Positions 62,411 through 64,000 of a stretch of 64,000 nucleotides of DNA are shown here, in pieces. The position numbers and the translations under genes were made by a program. The stretch's first letter is position 1, and each line of letters starts with the position of its first letter. The stretch is from positions 3,410,001 through 3,474,000 of the forward strand of contig NZ_CP023702.1 of assembly GCF_008704555.1 (NCBI RefSeq), read 5' to 3'. Source of the stretch: Streptomyces nitrosporeus (GTDB lineage Bacteria; Actinomycetota; Actinomycetes; Streptomycetales; Streptomycetaceae). The notes below the pieces were generated by a model. That model was not told the DNA's origin. It saw only the letters and a program-made list of their open reading frames with translations, and did no database searches.

Positions 62411-62774
62411 GGCTGGTTCATCTCTCGTCCGAAGGGAGCGGCAGTCCTCCTGGCGCGAACTTCGGCGACTTCAGGGGCTGTTACGCAGAGGCACACTCTA
62501 CGATCGGACTCCTGTCCGATGACCGGCCCGAGCGGTCACGGGATGTGATCGTGACGCCCCCGTGATCACCCTGTGAATCGGCTGTGGGGACGGGGAGTAC
62601 CCGTACGGTCTCCCCCTCCCGCGGTCCGTCCCGCCGGGGACCCACCACGAACCCGTCGGCGGGCCCGCCGACGGCCCGCCAGGCCCGCCACCGAACTCGC
62701 CGCCGGTCCCGCCACCGGACCGCCACCGGCCCCGCCCCGCCCACCGGACCGCCATGACCGAGGAGTTCCCGCCC
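62411..62774. promoter_or_regulatory. Divergent intergenic region lipoprotein / kinase
   Basis: No gene is seen in these 364 bp. Around 62530-62590 it contains GTGATC / GATCAC elements and TGTGAATCGGC. The same elements lie upstream of the other lipoprotein gene (26970-27035). The part nearest the kinase is a long run of C/G with low complexity. Confidence 0.45.
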
Positions 62775-63878
62775 GTGACCACCGATCCCACAGCAGCCGC
62801 GCTCGCGGTGGTACGCGCGCTCGGCGCGGACACGACCGGCACTTCCACGTCCCCCGGCGCCTCCGCTTCCTCCGACGCCCCCGCACCCGTCGGCGTCTTT
62901 GCACCCGTCGGCGACCCCGTCTCCTGCGAGACGCCGGCGGGCGGGACGTACAACACCGTCGTCCGGATGGCCTTCGGCGACGGACGCGACTGGGTGGTGA
63001 AGATCCCGCCCGCCCACAGCTCCGGGCTGCGGTACGAACACGCCCTGCTGACCGGGGAGGTGACCTTCTACGAGGCGGCGGCCGGGCTCGGCGGCGTGGT
63101 CCCGCGCGTCGTGCGCGCCGGACTCGGCGGTGTGGTGCCGCGCGCCGGTCTCGGCCCCGGTCCGGCGACCGGGCCGTACGTGGTGATGACCGCGTGTCCG
63201 GGCCGCCCCTGGAGCGAGCTCGCGGACGAGCTGACGGACGTCGAGACACGCCGGCTGCGGGCGGAACTCGGGGCGCTCGTCGGGAGGCTGCACAGGGTGA
63301 CGGGCCCCGCCGGCTTCGGATACCCGGGCGAACCCTTCGGCCCCCTCGCCCCCACCTGGCGGGCGGCGTTCACCGCGATGGCCGCCGCCGTGCTCGACGA
63401 CGCGGAGGAGTACGGGGTCCGTCCGCCGCGGCCGGTGGGCGAGATCCGCACCCTGCTCGGCGCGGCCTCGTACGTCCTGGACGAGGTGGTCCGGCCCGCC
63501 CTCGTCCACTTCGACCTCTGGCAGGGCAATGTGCTGGTGGCGGGCGGGCCCGGGGCGCGTTCCATCGGCGGGATCATCGACGGCGAGCGGATGTTCTGGG
63601 GCGACCCCGCCGCCGACCTCGTGTCGCTCGCGCTGCTCGGTGACATCGAGGAGGACGAGGACTTCCTCACCGGCTACGCCTCCTCGGCCGGCGCGCCCCT
63701 CGTGTTCACGCCGTCGCTGCGGCTCCGGCTCGCGCTGTACCGCAGTTACCTCTACCTGATCATGCTGGTCGAGACGGTCCCCCGGCAGGCGTCGGCCGAG
63801 GACCGGGCCTGGGTGTGGACGCATGTGGCGCCGGAGCTCGACGCGGCCCTGGACACGGTGGCCCGGGCCACCGGATAA
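62775..63878 (+). CDS. Aminoglycoside-phosphotransferase-fold kinase
   Basis: A 367-residue protein kinase-like enzyme of the APH/fructosamine-kinase group. It has the nucleotide Lys region DWVVKIPPA, the catalytic loop VHFDLWQGNVL (H-x-D-x-x-x-x-N) and the metal Asp in GGIIDGERMFWGDPAADL. GTG 62775 is preferred because GAGGAG lies 9 nt upstream; ATG 62754 is the alternative. It would phosphorylate a small-molecule hydroxyl; the substrate is unknown. Confidence 0.85.
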   Translation: MTTDPTAAALAVVRALGADTTGTSTSPGASASSDAPAPVGVFAPVGDPVSCETPAGGTYNTVVRMAFGDGRDWVVKIPPAHSSGLRYEHALLTGEVTFYEAAAGLGGVVPRVVRAGLGGVVPRAGLGPGPATGPYVVMTACPGRPWSELADELTDVETRRLRAELGALVGRLHRVTGPAGFGYPGEPFGPLAPTWRAAFTAMAAAVLDDAEEYGVRPPRPVGEIRTLLGAASYVLDEVVRPALVHFDLWQGNVLVAGGPGARSIGGIIDGERMFWGDPAADLVSLALLGDIEEDEDFLTGYASSAGAPLVFTPSLRLRLALYRSYLYLIMLVETVPRQASAEDRAWVWTHVAPELDAALDTVARATG

Positions 63879-63926
63879 CCGGGCGTTCCGTCAGCCACCG
63901 GAGCCGCCCGGTGCGCCGGCGCTCCG

Positions 63927-64000
63927 TCAGCCGTCGGAGCGCCGGGTGAGGTGGCGGAACGCGTCCAGGTTGCGGGTGGACTCGCCGCGCTCGACCCGCC
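63927..64000 (-). CDS. C-terminal end of an unidentified protein (partial)
   Basis: The last 23 codons and TGA of a minus-strand gene, ending RNLDAFRHLTRRSDG. Codon usage fits a real gene and a small hairpin (GCGCTCC / GGAGCGC, about 63918-63941) spans its end. Too short to identify. Confidence 0.5.
   Translation of the reverse strand, partial: RVERGESTRNLDAFRHLTRRSDG

Overview
The window is chromosomal DNA of a Streptomyces. Evidence: very high GC with strong third-position bias, so that nearly every gene has long shadow ORFs in other frames; short SD-led ATG/GTG/TTG starts; many 4-nt stop/start overlaps; and the ispF-ispD-carD-lipoprotein-phoP-phoR-phoU-gpm block, whose order resembles the S. 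coelicolor chromosome as I remember it.

Region 1 (about 1-19.1 kb) is a specialised-metabolite locus built around a LysW-type amino-group carrier protein (AmCP). One long minus-strand operon (16256 down to 6275) encodes a DRE-TIM acyl transferase/aldolase, the AmCP, a LysX-type ATP-grasp ligase, LysY- and LysZ-type reductase and kinase, a class I glutamine amidotransferase, a Glu/Leu dehydrogenase, an acyl-CoA ligase, a PLP aminotransferase and an FAH-fold enzyme. Two acyl-CoA dehydrogenases are divergent from it. A P450, an orphan OmpR-type regulator, a gamma-butyrolactone-receptor-type TetR, a MerR/MFS pair and an NmrA-type oxidoreductase lie beside it. The carrier ends in DWGQ, not the canonical DWGE, so it lacks the carboxylate to which substrate is normally attached. 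An unassigned GATase lies in the same operon. Four genes of the locus carry TTA codons, implying bldA control.

Region 2 (19.1-24.4 kb) holds an opine/peptide-metallophore-like uptake set (lipoprotein binding protein, fused permease, MFS) behind a Zur-like box, with no ATPase gene nearby, and a GNAT. Region 3 (24.5-33.8 kb) is core: ispF, ispD, carD, a lipoprotein, phoPR with a PHO box, phoU, a tiny Cys-rich protein, an MFS and gpm.

Region 4 (33.79-51.83 kb) is an 18-kb island bounded by an exact 19-bp direct repeat. The left copy is the 3' end of gpm. The island has lower GC and carries the DNA phosphorothioation system dndA / dndBCDE, a Dnd-associated methyltransferase, a DGQHR-HNH gene pair, a GHKL ATPase with a GIY-YIG protein, a decayed IS3-family element that truncates another HNH gene, and an IS630-family element. 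No integrase and no dndFGH are present.

Region 5 (51.9-64 kb) contains a small protein and a STAND NTPase sharing a GP-x-Q-x-RD-x-x-G-x-HF motif on either side of a SARP-NB-ARC-TPR regulator, a seven-copy 30-bp tandem repeat, a glycosyltransferase-like gene pair, a toxin-antitoxin pair, a lipoprotein and an APH-fold kinase.
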